Assembly: GCA_029243485.1 (NCBI GenBank)
Contig: JAQWRY010000028.1
Span: forward strand, 1 to 64,000
DNA length: 64,000 bases
Source of the DNA: Candidatus Binatia bacterium
Lineage (GTDB): Bacteria; Desulfobacterota; Binatia; UBA12015
Direction of reading: 5' to 3'
A model generated the notes under the pieces. It saw only the letters and a list, made by a program, of their open reading frames with translations, had not been told where the DNA came from and ran no database searches. Position numbers and translations under genes: made by a program. Shown in pieces: positions 26,720 to 37,501 of this stretch (the stretch's first letter is position 1; each line of letters starts with the position of its first letter).

Positions 26720-27280
26720 ATGAGTGACGAGCCCGCTACACGAATTCAGGACGCAGCAACGGCTCTCTTCGCGGAGCGCGGCTTTGAAGGCACGAGCGTT
26801 CGCGACATCGCGCAACATGCCGGCGTGACCGCAGGCAGCATCAACTACTATTTCGGCTCGAAGGGCTCGCTTCACCAGGAGTGCGGTCGCCGTCTGGCAC
26901 AGGAGTACCTCACCGAGGCTCGCGGTCTACTCGAGAGCGAGGGGCCGCTTGCGGTTCTCGAGCACTACGCGGATTACGCCATCCGGGATCCCAAGCTCGT
27001 TCAAATCTGGTTGGACCTGCAGGGGGCACGCGATCCCGAGAAGCGGGCCTTCTCCGATCGCGAGATCATGCACCCGATCCAGCTCTTCCTCATGGAGGCG
27101 CTCGGGCAGATGGGCGATGCGCCGATGGATCGTCGCATGAAGATGATCTGCTTCGTGGGCGCAGTGATCCTCCGCTCGATGTTCACCGAGGAGCAGTTCA
27201 AGCTCCTCGCCGGTACGAGCACAGAGGAAGGCAACGTGGCGTTCAAGGAAGTGCTGTTCTCGAAGCTGATCGACGACTGA
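26720..27280 (+). CDS. TetR family transcriptional regulator
   Basis: 186 residues. The N-terminal helix-turn-helix is plain: ATALFAERGFEGTSVRDIAQ, AGVTAGSINYYFGSKGSL, at about residues 12-48. The C-terminal ligand domain is all-helical and not assignable to a ligand class. The ATG at 26720 was chosen over upstream starts that lie inside the preceding gene. Likely targets are its neighbours, such as the convergent dienelactone hydrolase operon or the upstream kinase-like gene. The ligand is unknown. Confidence 0.9.
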   Translation: MSDEPATRIQDAATALFAERGFEGTSVRDIAQHAGVTAGSINYYFGSKGSLHQECGRRLAQEYLTEARGLLESEGPLAVLEHYADYAIRDPKLVQIWLDLQGARDPEKRAFSDREIMHPIQLFLMEALGQMGDAPMDRRMKMICFVGAVILRSMFTEEQFKLLAGTSTEEGNVAFKEVLFSKLIDD

Positions 27281-27295
27281 GAACGGATCGCGGGA

Positions 27296-28087
27296 TCAGT
27301 TTTCCGCGGCCCTGAGCCGGTCGTGAAAGAGCGCCAGGACCCGGTCCAGCGCCGCGCGGGTCGGGTGACCCTCTTCGTCGACTAGGTCTGTGGTGACGAC
27401 AGAGTGCGCGGTGGCGGCGATGCCGTGGGCGTTTCCCGGCTTGGAGTCGACCTCGACGGCCTCGAAACCGTCGCCCAACTCGCGACGCAGCCGCTCGAAC
27501 CGCTCGTCGGGCACCATCTTGTCTCCGGTGAAGCGCAGGCCCAGCACGCCGCACCCGGACGCGGCGCGCTTCTTCACGACGGCGAGATCGTCGTCGGAGA
27601 GGTGGAGAGCCGCGCGCTTCGCCGCGTTCAAGCCGAAGGGGAGCGATGGTTGGCTCAGGACGGGCGCCATCACCGACTCGTCGACCATCAGCGAGAGCGC
27701 GAAGTTCCCGGTCATGCACATGCCGATGGCGCCGACGCCCGGTCCGCCGCAACGTTGATGCGCTTCGCGGCAGAGCGCTCGGAGCCAGTCCGTGATCGGA
27801 CTCGAGGCCCGCTCGGCGAGGACGTGGAACTCCTGGCTGATGCAGCAGTGTAGGATCTGGCCGAGCGCGTACCCGGGCGAGAGGGGCTGGCCCGGTTTGC
27901 CGAAGAGGTGCGGCACGAACACCGTGAACCCGTCGTCTGCGACGCGTCGCGCGAACCTGGCGACCTCCGGTGTGATGCCTGGAATCTCGTGCATGACGAC
28001 GACACCGGGACCCTCGCCGCGCGTGTAGACGTCGCGCCGCACACCCTCGTGGGTGAAACCGAACGAATCGAATCCATCGAGCATCAT
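27296..28087 (-). CDS. Dienelactone hydrolase family protein
   Basis: 263 residues from ATG 28087, with GGAGG placed well. The alpha/beta hydrolase nucleophile elbow is GAIGMCMTGN, a cysteine nucleophile as in dienelactone hydrolases, near residue 120. VVVMHEIPGI near 30 and the C-terminal KPGNAHGIAATAH (His) fit the family. It hydrolyses lactones or thioesters in the cytoplasm, for example in aromatic ring-cleavage pathways. The gene is 19 bases downstream of the YhhN gene on the same strand, so they are probably one operon. Confidence 0.9.
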   Translation of the reverse strand: MMLDGFDSFGFTHEGVRRDVYTRGEGPGVVVMHEIPGITPEVARFARRVADDGFTVFVPHLFGKPGQPLSPGYALGQILHCCISQEFHVLAERASSPITDWLRALCREAHQRCGGPGVGAIGMCMTGNFALSLMVDESVMAPVLSQPSLPFGLNAAKRAALHLSDDDLAVVKKRAASGCGVLGLRFTGDKMVPDERFERLRRELGDGFEAVEVDSKPGNAHGIAATAHSVVTTDLVDEEGHPTRAALDRVLALFHDRLRAAEN

Positions 28088-28106
28088 TTGCCTCCAGGTA
28101 GGTGCG

Positions 28107-28757
28107 CTAGGGCCGCACCGTGAGCGCCAGCACGACTTGCCCGACGAAATACATGGGCGAACCCCACGCGCCGTTCCAGAAGGACCGGACGACGAAGCGT
28201 TCGCGCGCCACTGCGAGGTCCGAAAGGTAGAACAGAACGGCGCCGACGAGAATCCACGGGTTGCCCGCATGCGCGACCGTGGCGATCGCGAGGAGCACCA
28301 TGAGGGTGATCACCACGACGTACGCGCGAACGGGTGTTTTCATCGAGTCGGATACGTGCGGGGTGAGCCAGCGGAGCGCGATGACGGCGGGTATGGAAAG
28401 GGCGGCGGCGGCTCCGAGCGCTGCGTCGGCGGAGATCCCGCGGGCCACGAAGCCGACCGAGTACGCGACGTGCCCGAGGAGGAAGCTCACGAGCCCGAGT
28501 TTGAAGAGTCCTGGGCTCTCCCGCGCGAGAAGCGCGACGTCTCCGACCCAGGAGAGGAGGAGCCCGAGGAAGATCCACTGGCCGTACGTCGAATCGAGGG
28601 CCCCGGCCGCCCAGGCGGTGAGAACGAAGCCGGTCGCGGCGATCGGCTTCAGGATGCCCCGGCCGAGGCGCGATCCAAACCGGTCACAGAGGACGAGGCC
28701 AGCCGTAGTCAAGACTGTGACAAGTGCGTACAAGGAGGGGTCGGTCGCAGTCGGCAT
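28107..28757 (-). CDS. YhhN/TMEM86 family membrane protein (lysoplasmalogenase-like)
   Basis: 216 residues with about eight membrane helices. The landmark ILKPIAATGFVLTAW near residue 36, LLLSWVGDVALL near 67, LGHVAYSVGFV near 95 and VGAVLFYLSDLAVARERF near 175 match the YhhN/TMEM86 family, some members of which hydrolyse the vinyl-ether bond of lysoplasmalogen. An ATG at 28757 starts just before the first helix. It shares a strand and tight spacing with the dienelactone hydrolase gene. Substrate inferred from family. Confidence 0.87.
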   Translation of the reverse strand: MPTATDPSLYALVTVLTTAGLVLCDRFGSRLGRGILKPIAATGFVLTAWAAGALDSTYGQWIFLGLLLSWVGDVALLARESPGLFKLGLVSFLLGHVAYSVGFVARGISADAALGAAAALSIPAVIALRWLTPHVSDSMKTPVRAYVVVITLMVLLAIATVAHAGNPWILVGAVLFYLSDLAVARERFVVRSFWNGAWGSPMYFVGQVVLALTVRP

Positions 28758-28819
28758 GGCTCGAGGATCTTGGCGGGCCGCTGCGCTGCGTTCAAGCGCT
28801 ACGCTTTTCGGAGGTGGAG

Positions 28820-29386
28820 ATGAAGTTCCGAGCACGTGTCTTGGTGGGGGTACTGACGGGCCTCTTGGTCGTCCCGTCGTCGTTTGCGGCGGAACTCGAT
28901 GGTGTCACTCTGCCGGATTCGGCGGAGGTGGGTGGCAAGACGATCCCGCTGAATGGCCTGGGCCTGCGCAAGGCGTTCGTCTTCGCGAAGGTCTACGTCG
29001 CCGGCCTCTATCTTCAAACGAAGACGACGGACGCGAAGAAGGCGACTGACACCGACGAGACGAAGCGGATCTCGATGCGCTTCGTTCGTGAGATCTCGCA
29101 CGATGAGATGAACAAGGGCATGGCGGATGGATTCGCCATCACGGCCCCGAACAGCCTGCAGGGGGAACAAGCCGCGCTGAAGGGCTTCTTCAACAAGCCC
29201 CTGAAGGAAGGCGACGTCTGCAACATCGACTACGTGCCGGGGACCGGCACGACCGTGACGATCAACGGGAAGAAGGAGGGGACGATCGCCGGCGCGCCGT
29301 TCATGCGCGCGCTTTGGGGGATCTGGCTCGCTCCCAACCCGCCGGGAGGCGATGCCCTTCGCGACGGGATGCTCGGCAAGGGCTGA
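28820..29386 (+). CDS. Secreted chalcone isomerase-like protein
   Basis: 188 residues with a signal peptide ending FAAELDG. The mature domain matches bacterial chalcone-isomerase-like proteins: LNGLGLRKAFVFAKVYVAGLYL, RISMRFVREISHDEM, and IAGAPFMRALWGIWLAPNPP. These bacterial relatives are exported and may bind fatty acids or other ligands; catalysis on chalcone is unlikely. A GAGGTGGAG site precedes ATG 28820. It diverges from the YhhN operon, 62 bases away. Confidence 0.88.
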   Translation: MKFRARVLVGVLTGLLVVPSSFAAELDGVTLPDSAEVGGKTIPLNGLGLRKAFVFAKVYVAGLYLQTKTTDAKKATDTDETKRISMRFVREISHDEMNKGMADGFAITAPNSLQGEQAALKGFFNKPLKEGDVCNIDYVPGTGTTVTINGKKEGTIAGAPFMRALWGIWLAPNPPGGDALRDGMLGKG

Positions 29387-29404
29387 GGCGACCCCGGCCG
29401 GCGC

Positions 29405-29767
29405 TCAGCTCTTGCGCCAGTGTCCGTTGATGAACATGCCGCCCTCGGGCGTCTGCTGGTAGAAGCCCGGAATCCACGTGAGGCCCGAGCGAGGCGGGTT
29501 CACCCACGCGCTGGGGATCCACAGGTAGCGGCCGTTGCGGAACTGGTAGTGGCCGCTCCGATAGATCGCGGGCCCGCCGGGGCTCGAGGGTTTCGGCGGA
29601 TCGATTCGCAGTGGCGGAGGCGGAGTCGAGACGATCGCCCTCGGGGCCATGGGTTGCTCCCGCGCGGAGAGGTTCTGCGCCCGCACGGGTGCGGAGCCGG
29701 GCCGGGTGCTCGACGTCGAGCAGGCCATCCAGAGCAAGGCGAGGGCGAGGAGCGAGACCTTCTTCAT
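29405..29767 (-). CDS. Lipoprotein with YXWGXW-like repeat region
   Basis: 120 residues. A lipoprotein signal, VSLLALALLWMAC, ends at the lipid-attached cysteine. After a Pro-rich linker come short aromatic repeats: SGHYQFRNGRYLWIPSAW, GLTWIPGFYQ and FINGHWRKS. Such Trp/Tyr/Gly repeats occur in YXWGXW lipoproteins of unknown function. The protein is probably anchored in the outer membrane facing the periplasm. The gene is the last of three on this strand after two hydrolase genes. Confidence 0.75.
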   Translation of the reverse strand: MKKVSLLALALLWMACSTSSTRPGSAPVRAQNLSAREQPMAPRAIVSTPPPPLRIDPPKPSSPGGPAIYRSGHYQFRNGRYLWIPSAWVNPPRSGLTWIPGFYQQTPEGGMFINGHWRKS

Positions 29768-29780
29768 CACGGCGCGCACC

Positions 29781-30482
29781 TTACCCCTGTGTTTGCCCGG
29801 TTGGAAGCGCGGCCGGCGCGAACTCACGGGCGGCCAGCCCGACCATGTCGGGCGTGTTGTCAATCTCGGTCACAGCCGGCAGGCCCCCCACGGCGGCCCA
29901 CCAGGGCGGCGTAGGCGCGTCGCCTCGCGCGAGCAGGAGCCGGCGGGCGCGACCGGCGAACGAGCTCGTGTAGTCCACCGGTCGGATGTCGTGCTCCGCC
30001 ATCCGGACCATGGGGTCGGTCCCGGTCTGATCGTGCCGCGGCGCTTGGAGAGCGGCGAGGTCTTCGTCGGTTCGGGCTACGATCCCCTCGAAGTCGGGCA
30101 GGGTTCGCAGCCCGCCGAGGCCGACGCCGGGCAGGAGGAGGGCGGCGTCGATGTCGTCGGGGCGGCCGCCGGCGAGCAGGAGTGCGACGTACGCGCCGAG
30201 GCCCGTGCCGACCACGTGGCGGGCGCCGATCTCCGAAGCGGCCTGGTCGGCGTCCGCCGCGAAGAGCTCCGGGTAGTAGCCGCCACCCGCCAGCCACTGC
30301 GACTCGCCGTGGCCCGAAAAATCGAGTGCGAACACGGGGCCCGGCCACGCGGCGAGGTTGTCCGTCCAGTCTTTCCCCGAGCCGTACAGAGCGTGGAGGA
30401 GGAGTAGGGGCGGGCCCTCTGCCGCGCGGAGACGATGGAGTGCGAGTTCGAGTCGCCCGGCTTGGATACGGCGCGTGTTCAC
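29781..30482 (-). CDS. Alpha/beta hydrolase fold protein lacking the catalytic serine
   Basis: 233 residues with a typical alpha/beta hydrolase start (LLLLHALYGSGKDW, VFALDFSGHGESQW). The nucleophile elbow, normally GxSxG, reads GTGLG near residues 92-96, so serine is replaced by glycine. No convincing catalytic histidine is seen near the C-terminus either. It is therefore probably a non-enzymatic relative, or inactive. It lies four bases downstream of a complete hydrolase gene, so it may be its partner or a decayed duplicate. Confidence 0.78.
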   Translation of the reverse strand: MNTRRIQAGRLELALHRLRAAEGPPLLLLHALYGSGKDWTDNLAAWPGPVFALDFSGHGESQWLAGGGYYPELFAADADQAASEIGARHVVGTGLGAYVALLLAGGRPDDIDAALLLPGVGLGGLRTLPDFEGIVARTDEDLAALQAPRHDQTGTDPMVRMAEHDIRPVDYTSSFAGRARRLLLARGDAPTPPWWAAVGGLPAVTEIDNTPDMVGLAAREFAPAALPTGQTQG

Positions 30483-30485
30483 GGA

Positions 30486-31394
30486 TCAGTCCCCCAGCCA
30501 GTCGAGCAGTACGCGGGCCGTCTCTTCGGGGCGTTCGATGTGCACGAAGTGTCCGGTGCCGTCGATCGAGACCCGCTCGACGTCGCCCACGAATCGGAGA
30601 CGTTCCTGGATCAGCGTTTCCGGGATCGGGCCCCAGGTGTCCTCCTCGGTTCCGGTGACGGCGAGCATGGGTGTGCGAAGTGGCTTCCAGCCGTGGGCGA
30701 TCCAGTCCGGTTGGAACGGACCGAAGCCGCGGACCGAGTGCGGATCGCTCTTCCAGGTGAACCCGCGATCGCTCTCGAAGGCGCCGTACGAGGTGAAGTA
30801 CCGAAGCCACTCCAGGCTCAGCCGCGGGTTCTGCGGCTGTCGGCGTTGCGCCAACTCGTCGATCGAAGGGAACGCGCGCCAACCCGAGCGCTCGCTCGAC
30901 GTGCGGCGCCATTCGAAGAAGTCGCCGAGGTACTCGGGCGGAGTGCGCTCCGGGCGCGCGGCGCCACCCGGCCCGAAGCCTCCCTCGGGTGGTCCGAAGC
31001 CGTCGATGTTCACGAGCTGCAGTACGTCGTCGGGCGCGCGCGCGGCGGCGTCGGTGGATTGTCCACCGCCTTTGCTATGGCCGATCAAGTGCGAGGGGCG
31101 GCCGTTTGAGCGGAGAAGTTGGATGATCGTCAGGACGTCGGTGACCCAGGGGTAACTCGTCGCCCATTCCGAGTCGCCGTGGCCGCGGGCGTCCATCGCG
31201 ACGACGCGAAACCGCTCCGCGAGGAGCGGTGCGAACACGTCGAAGGTTCGCGCGTGGTCGAACATCCCGTGGATGAGCACGACGGGGGTTCGCTCGGGGT
31301 CTCCCCACTCGTGCACGCGCAAGCGAAGGCCAAACGACTCGAGCCAGCGACTGCGCTCGGGCGGGACCGCACCGGGATAGGAAACCTCGGACAT
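30486..31394 (-). CDS. Alpha/beta hydrolase (esterase/lipase class)
   Basis: 302 residues. Oxyanion-side motif IHGMFDHARTF, then LIGHSKGGGQS with nucleophile serine near residue 106, and GTGHFVHIERPEE with catalytic histidine near the C-terminus. A cap region lies between about 135 and 230. It is predicted to cleave esters, lactones or C-C bonds in the cytoplasm; the substrate cannot be told. It is the first gene of a three-gene run on this strand. Confidence 0.88.
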   Translation of the reverse strand: MSEVSYPGAVPPERSRWLESFGLRLRVHEWGDPERTPVVLIHGMFDHARTFDVFAPLLAERFRVVAMDARGHGDSEWATSYPWVTDVLTIIQLLRSNGRPSHLIGHSKGGGQSTDAAARAPDDVLQLVNIDGFGPPEGGFGPGGAARPERTPPEYLGDFFEWRRTSSERSGWRAFPSIDELAQRRQPQNPRLSLEWLRYFTSYGAFESDRGFTWKSDPHSVRGFGPFQPDWIAHGWKPLRTPMLAVTGTEEDTWGPIPETLIQERLRFVGDVERVSIDGTGHFVHIERPEETARVLLDWLGD

Positions 31395-31454
31395 CGTCCG
31401 ATCAGCATAGCGGGCGCTTTGCGGCTGCGCCGCTCTCGCGCAGGCGTTGTGCTT

Positions 31455-32084
31455 CTACGATTGAGGATCGACAGGCCAGGTGCGCCCCTCGCCGTGGAGG
31501 GTGTCTTTGAACTGGGCCCGGAAACGGCCATTGCGAATCGTCGCGTACGTCCGCTCCTCGGGCGGCGTGTCGAGAATGTCCCGCCCCGTGGTGCGGTGTC
31601 CGACGGCGAAGCGGCCCGAGAACGTGCCGGAGATCGTCTCCGGAGTGGCGTCGTTGGGTTCGAGTTCCAAAACGGCGTCCACACCGACCAACGCCGTGCG
31701 GGCACCGTTTCGATGGTCGGCGACGGCGACGGAGAACCCGCGGTCCATGCCGCGATACGAGCGGTCGGCCTCAAATCGGCCCGGGCCCGTGAGCGCAACG
31801 ACAAGGTCGATCCCGCTCCGCCAGTCGCCCTCCTGGCCGGAGATGTGGATTCGGGTCTGCTTTGTGCGCGGATCGTAGACCCAATGATTGGTCATGGTGG
31901 TCAGGTCGGGCGCGAACGTCCGTTCGTCGAATCCCGCGCCATCGACGGTGAAGGTCAGGAGGGGTCCGGTCGAGACCTCGCTTTGTGGCTCCTCCACCTC
32001 GGGGGGAGCCTTGCAGGAAACCAGGGTGGTGAGAGCCAGGGCGGCGATTGCCATCGGGAAGAGCGCGTTCACTCTCTCCTGCAT
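31455..32084 (-). CDS. Lipoprotein of unknown function
   Basis: 209 residues from ATG 32084. A lipobox, ALALTTLVSC, ends the signal; the cysteine is followed by Lys and Ala. The mature protein is beta-rich with a pattern like LTFTVDGAGF, TRIHISGQ and IVVALTGPGRF, and has a conserved-looking end GRFRAQFKDTLHG. I do not recognise a family. The start at 32183 would overlap the divergent gene, so the shorter form is preferred. It faces the thiolase-fold gene across 68 bases. Confidence 0.65.
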   Translation of the reverse strand: MQERVNALFPMAIAALALTTLVSCKAPPEVEEPQSEVSTGPLLTFTVDGAGFDERTFAPDLTTMTNHWVYDPRTKQTRIHISGQEGDWRSGIDLVVALTGPGRFEADRSYRGMDRGFSVAVADHRNGARTALVGVDAVLELEPNDATPETISGTFSGRFAVGHRTTGRDILDTPPEERTYATIRNGRFRAQFKDTLHGEGRTWPVDPQS

Positions 32085-32152
32085 ATGTCGGGTCCTGGCC
32101 GGTCCCAAGCGATTACTGGCATCGAACGACACGGAGTGATTAGTGCTCAACC

Positions 32153-33310
32153 ATGACGGTAGGAATGCAGGACGCGACTGCAATCGTCGGGATCGGCGAG
32201 ACCCGGTTTGCGAAGGGGCTCGAAGACACCGAGCTGTCGCTCGCCTGCCAGGCGATCTCGGCGGCCATCGACGATTCGGGGCTGGCGCCCTCCGAGATCG
32301 ATGGGCTCTCGATGTTCTCGATGGAAGAGGGCCGCGAGGTCGAGGTCGCGCGCAACGTGGGCCTCGGTGACATCACGTACTTCAGCCAGACCGGGTTCGG
32401 CGGCGGTGCGGGCTGCGGCGTCGTCGGTCATGCGGCGATGGCGGTGGCGACCGGGCAGTGCAAGGCCGCCGTTGCGTGGCGCGCACGCAAGCGGGCCTCG
32501 AAGTCGAGTCGGCCCTGGTCGCAGGTCTCGCAGCGGATCCAAGGGCATTGGCAGTGGAGTCGACCCTTTGGGCTCCTGCGGCCCGTCGATGAGATCGCGC
32601 TTCTCGCGCGGCGCTACATGCACGAGTTCGGCGCCACGCGAGATCATCTTGCCAACGTCGCCCTCGCATTCCGCAAGCACGCGAACCGGAATCCGAACGC
32701 GACGATGCGCGACAAGCCGCTCACGCGCGAGCAGTATATGAACGCGCGTTGGATCTCGGAGCCGCTGTGCCTGTTCGACAATTGCCTCGAGACCGACGGC
32801 GCGCTCGCCGTGGTGATCGTGCCCGCCGAGAGGGCTAAGGATCTGCGCCAGCCGCCCGCGTACATCCACTCGTTCGCGCAAAGCATTCCGACGCAGCACC
32901 AGGTCATGACGAACTACTTCTGCGACGATCCGCTGATGGGGCCGTCGTACGCGTGTGCTCGGTTGCTTTGGGAGCGCAGCGACTTCAGGCCGGCCGACGT
33001 CCCGGTGGCGCAGTTGTACGACGCGTTCAGTCCGTTGATCCCTCTCTCTCTCGAAGGGTACGGGTTCTGTGATCGCGGGGAGGGGGCGGCGTTCACGGAG
33101 AACGGTGCGCTCGAGTGGCCGAACGGGCGTCTGCCGACGAATACCTCCGGTGGCGGCATGTCCGAGGCGTACGTGCACGGGTTCAATCTGGTGCTGGAGG
33201 GCGTTCGACAGGTGCGGGGGACCTCGACGTCTCAGGTCGAAGATGCCGAATGTTGCTTGGTGACGAGCGGCGAAGGCGTCCCGACCAGCGCCGTCCTGTT
33301 GCGGAGGTAG
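32153..33310 (+). CDS. Thiolase-fold enzyme paired with DUF35 (Ltp2/lipid-transfer type)
   Basis: 385 residues. The thiolase superfamily fold is clear: AIVGIGETRFAKG at the N-terminus, LSLACQAISAAIDDSGL, then GGGAGCGVVGHAAMAVATG where true thiolases carry their nucleophilic cysteine. By alignment that residue is alanine here. VAQLYDAFSPLIPLSLEGYG and a C-terminal GGMSEAYVHGFN follow. Cysteine-less relatives with a DUF35 partner act as aldolases in steroid side-chain degradation (Ltp2), using tyrosine. It is therefore probably a C-C lyase or CoA-binding partner rather than a thiolase. ATG 32165 is an alternative start. Confidence 0.85.
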   Translation: MTVGMQDATAIVGIGETRFAKGLEDTELSLACQAISAAIDDSGLAPSEIDGLSMFSMEEGREVEVARNVGLGDITYFSQTGFGGGAGCGVVGHAAMAVATGQCKAAVAWRARKRASKSSRPWSQVSQRIQGHWQWSRPFGLLRPVDEIALLARRYMHEFGATRDHLANVALAFRKHANRNPNATMRDKPLTREQYMNARWISEPLCLFDNCLETDGALAVVIVPAERAKDLRQPPAYIHSFAQSIPTQHQVMTNYFCDDPLMGPSYACARLLWERSDFRPADVPVAQLYDAFSPLIPLSLEGYGFCDRGEGAAFTENGALEWPNGRLPTNTSGGGMSEAYVHGFNLVLEGVRQVRGTSTSQVEDAECCLVTSGEGVPTSAVLLRR

Positions 33311-33314
33311 AGCC

Positions 33315-33752
33315 ATGGCCGAGACCGACTTCCTTCTTCCCGACTCCGATGACCCCGACAACGCGCCTTTCTGGGCCGCGACCGCTCGTGGCGAGCTTCG
33401 GGTCCAACGGTGTGGCGCGTGTGGTCGTCGCCGGATTCCGCCTCGTCCCATGTGTCCGGCCTGCCGTTCGCTCGAGAACGATTGGGAGGAGTTGTCGGGG
33501 CGGGGCACGATTTGGTCCTTCGTCGTCCCGCATCCTCCGCTGCTGCCCGCGTACAGTGAGGTCGCGCCCTACAACGTGATCCTCGTCTCGCTGGAGGAGG
33601 ACCCCACCCTGCGGCTCGTTGGAAACCTCGTCGTGAGTGCCGACGGGTCCATCGGAGAGATCGATCCGGCTACCGTTCAGATTGGCGAACCGGTGAGAGC
33701 GGTCTTCGCACCGGTGGGGGATGTGTACCTGCCCCGGTGGGTACGGTCCTGA
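33315..33752 (+). CDS. DUF35 OB-fold protein with zinc ribbon
   Basis: 145 residues. A rubredoxin-like zinc ribbon, CGACGRRRIPPRPMCPAC, lies at about residues 35-52, followed by an OB-fold (GRGTIWSFVVPHPPLLP, YNVILVSLEE). This is the DUF35 partner that binds thiolase-fold enzymes and helps hold CoA substrates. It starts four bases after the thiolase-like stop, with GGAGG before it, so the pair is one operon and presumably one complex. Confidence 0.93.
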   Translation: MAETDFLLPDSDDPDNAPFWAATARGELRVQRCGACGRRRIPPRPMCPACRSLENDWEELSGRGTIWSFVVPHPPLLPAYSEVAPYNVILVSLEEDPTLRLVGNLVVSADGSIGEIDPATVQIGEPVRAVFAPVGDVYLPRWVRS

Positions 33753-33757
33753 TCAGC

Positions 33758-35584
<1,827 letters not shown>

Positions 35585-35695
35585 CGGGGGCCCTGGGGGG
35601 ATGCCTTGGGGCCTATCAGAGGTGACGCCTCCACGGAACACGATCTTTTTCGGCCTCGACCGCGCAGGCGCCATCCGATACCTCCGTGTCGAGCC

Positions 35696-36346
35696 ATGGC
35701 ACGCCTCGAGTTCTTCTTCGATTGTTCGAGTCCCTGGACTTACCTGGCCTTCCACCGGGTTCAGGAGGTGATTCGCGATACGGGAGCCGGCGTCGAGTGG
35801 CGCCCCATTCTGGTGGGCGGGGTCTTCAATGCCGTCAATCGGGATCTCTACGAGCAGCGGAGCCGCATGGCCACGGCGCTTGGCGGCGACGACACGTCGG
35901 GGGCTCGCCGGAAGGCGGGGTACTACATGAAGGACCTGGCCGACTGGGCGCGGGTCGCGGGCCTCGCAATTGGGCAGCCTCCGGTGTTCCCGGTGAACAG
36001 TGTCCGGGCGATGCGCGGGTGCTTTGTCGCGCAGGAGCATGGCCTGCTATTGCCCTGGGCGCGGGCCGTGTTCGAGACGTACTGGGGTGATCTACAGGAC
36101 ATCTCACAGCCCGACGTCTTGCGGGCGATCGCCCGGCGGGTTGGCCTCGATGCCGAGGGCCTCTGCGACAAGGTCGAATCGCAAACCTACAAAGACAAGC
36201 TGCGTGTGAATACGGACGAAGTGATCGCGCGCGGGGGCTTCGGGTCGCCGACGATGTTCGTGAACGGCGACGACATGTATTTCGGGAACGATCGCCTCGA
36301 GCTCGTGCGGGCCGCACTGAGCGAAGGGGGAGGGAGCGCGACATGA
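35696..36346 (+). CDS. 2-hydroxychromene-2-carboxylate isomerase-like (DsbA-fold)
   Basis: 216 residues from ATG 35696. The thioredoxin/DsbA-like start [18 protein letters not shown] and the C-terminal [21 protein letters not shown] are those of HCCA isomerases, kappa-class GST relatives that isomerise aromatic-degradation intermediates with glutathione. A cysteine stands at the start of the SSPW motif. Its stop overlaps the next gene by four bases (ATGA), so they are coupled. Length is normal. Confidence 0.9.
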   Translation: MARLEFFFDCSSPWTYLAFHRVQEVIRDTGAGVEWRPILVGGVFNAVNRDLYEQRSRMATALGGDDTSGARRKAGYYMKDLADWARVAGLAIGQPPVFPVNSVRAMRGCFVAQEHGLLLPWARAVFETYWGDLQDISQPDVLRAIARRVGLDAEGLCDKVESQTYKDKLRVNTDEVIARGGFGSPTMFVNGDDMYFGNDRLELVRAALSEGGGSAT

Positions 36347-37467
36347 TTTCTTCTTGGGACGACTATCCGGTTCACCAGGTTGCTGAGCCGATTCGGCACG
36401 CCGGCACCAGCGACCGAAACTTCTACGATCGCTACTACTTCAATCTGCACGGCTCGAGCGACGAGCTCATGATGATCATGGGCATGGGGCAGTACCCGAA
36501 TCTGGGCGTGCAGGATGCCTTCGCCGTCGTGCGTCGCGGCGACCACCACCGAGTGGTGCGTGCTTCGCGCGAACTCGGGGACCGGATCGATCTGTCCGTC
36601 GGGCCGTTCCGCATCGAGGTGATCGAGCCCCTTCACAAGCTCCGCTTCATTCTCGAGCCGAACGAGCACGGCATTGCGGCCGACGTGGTGTGGGAAGGCT
36701 CGATCCCGGCGTTCGAAGAACCCCGCCAGTACATCCGCAAGCACGGACGCGTGTTGTTCGACACGTGCCGCTTCGCGCAGACGGGGACGTGGTCGGGTTC
36801 CCTCCTGGTGGGCAATGAGTCGTTCGAGGTTACGCCGGACCGGTGGAAGGGAACCCGTGATCGCTCCTGGGGCGTTCGCCCGGTCGGCGAGCCCGAGGCC
36901 GCCGGGATCCGGGGCTCGGAAGGGCAGATGACCGGGATGTGGAATTACTCTCCCATGCAGTTCGACGATCACTCGATCCTCTACATCCTGAACGAGACGA
37001 ACGTCGGGGAGCGGCCCCTCGAGGAGGCCGTGCGCATTTGGAAGGATCCGGCGAAAAAGCCGGAGTGGTTGGGCCGTCCGGAATGGCGGCATTCGATGGA
37101 GCCGGGCTCGCGGATGGTGCAGAGATCGACGCTGGTTTTTCCAGAAGCGCCCGGAGGCGCGTTCGAGGTCTCGGCCGAGCCGCTGACTCATTGCTTCGTC
37201 GCCGTAGGAACCGGGTACGGCATGGAGCAGGACTGGCGACACGGGATGTACCAGGGGCCACTCGTCGTACAGGGCCTAGACATGTCGAACGAGGAAATCA
37301 CGCCTCTGGGGCAGTACGCGCTCGTCGATCACGTCGCGCGCTTCGAGTACGAAGGCAACGTGGGCTTCGGTCTGCACGAGCATGGCTTCTTCGGTGCTTT
37401 CGACAAGGCCGGAATGAAGGATGCGGGCAGCGGCGCGGAGAAATCCGAAGCAAGCAGTCAAGAGTGA
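36343..37467 (+). CDS. CrtC/AttH-like lipocalin-fold protein of unknown function
   Basis: 374 residues, coupled to the HCCA-isomerase-like gene by an ATGA overlap. It is beta-rich, with the landmarks RNFYDRYYFNLHGSS, DRWKGTRDRSWGVRPVG and MWNYSPMQFDDHSILY. This pattern resembles the AttH/hydroxyneurosporene-hydratase group, whose members hydrate or bind polyprenoid or steroid molecules. No signal peptide. A role in handling a hydrophobic substrate with the isomerase is inferred; catalytic residues are not assigned. Confidence 0.7.
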   Translation: MISSWDDYPVHQVAEPIRHAGTSDRNFYDRYYFNLHGSSDELMMIMGMGQYPNLGVQDAFAVVRRGDHHRVVRASRELGDRIDLSVGPFRIEVIEPLHKLRFILEPNEHGIAADVVWEGSIPAFEEPRQYIRKHGRVLFDTCRFAQTGTWSGSLLVGNESFEVTPDRWKGTRDRSWGVRPVGEPEAAGIRGSEGQMTGMWNYSPMQFDDHSILYILNETNVGERPLEEAVRIWKDPAKKPEWLGRPEWRHSMEPGSRMVQRSTLVFPEAPGGAFEVSAEPLTHCFVAVGTGYGMEQDWRHGMYQGPLVVQGLDMSNEEITPLGQYALVDHVARFEYEGNVGFGLHEHGFFGAFDKAGMKDAGSGAEKSEASSQE

Positions 37468-37501
37468 ACTCTGTTTCTTACGGGAATGTGTGATTGATGC
37501 C

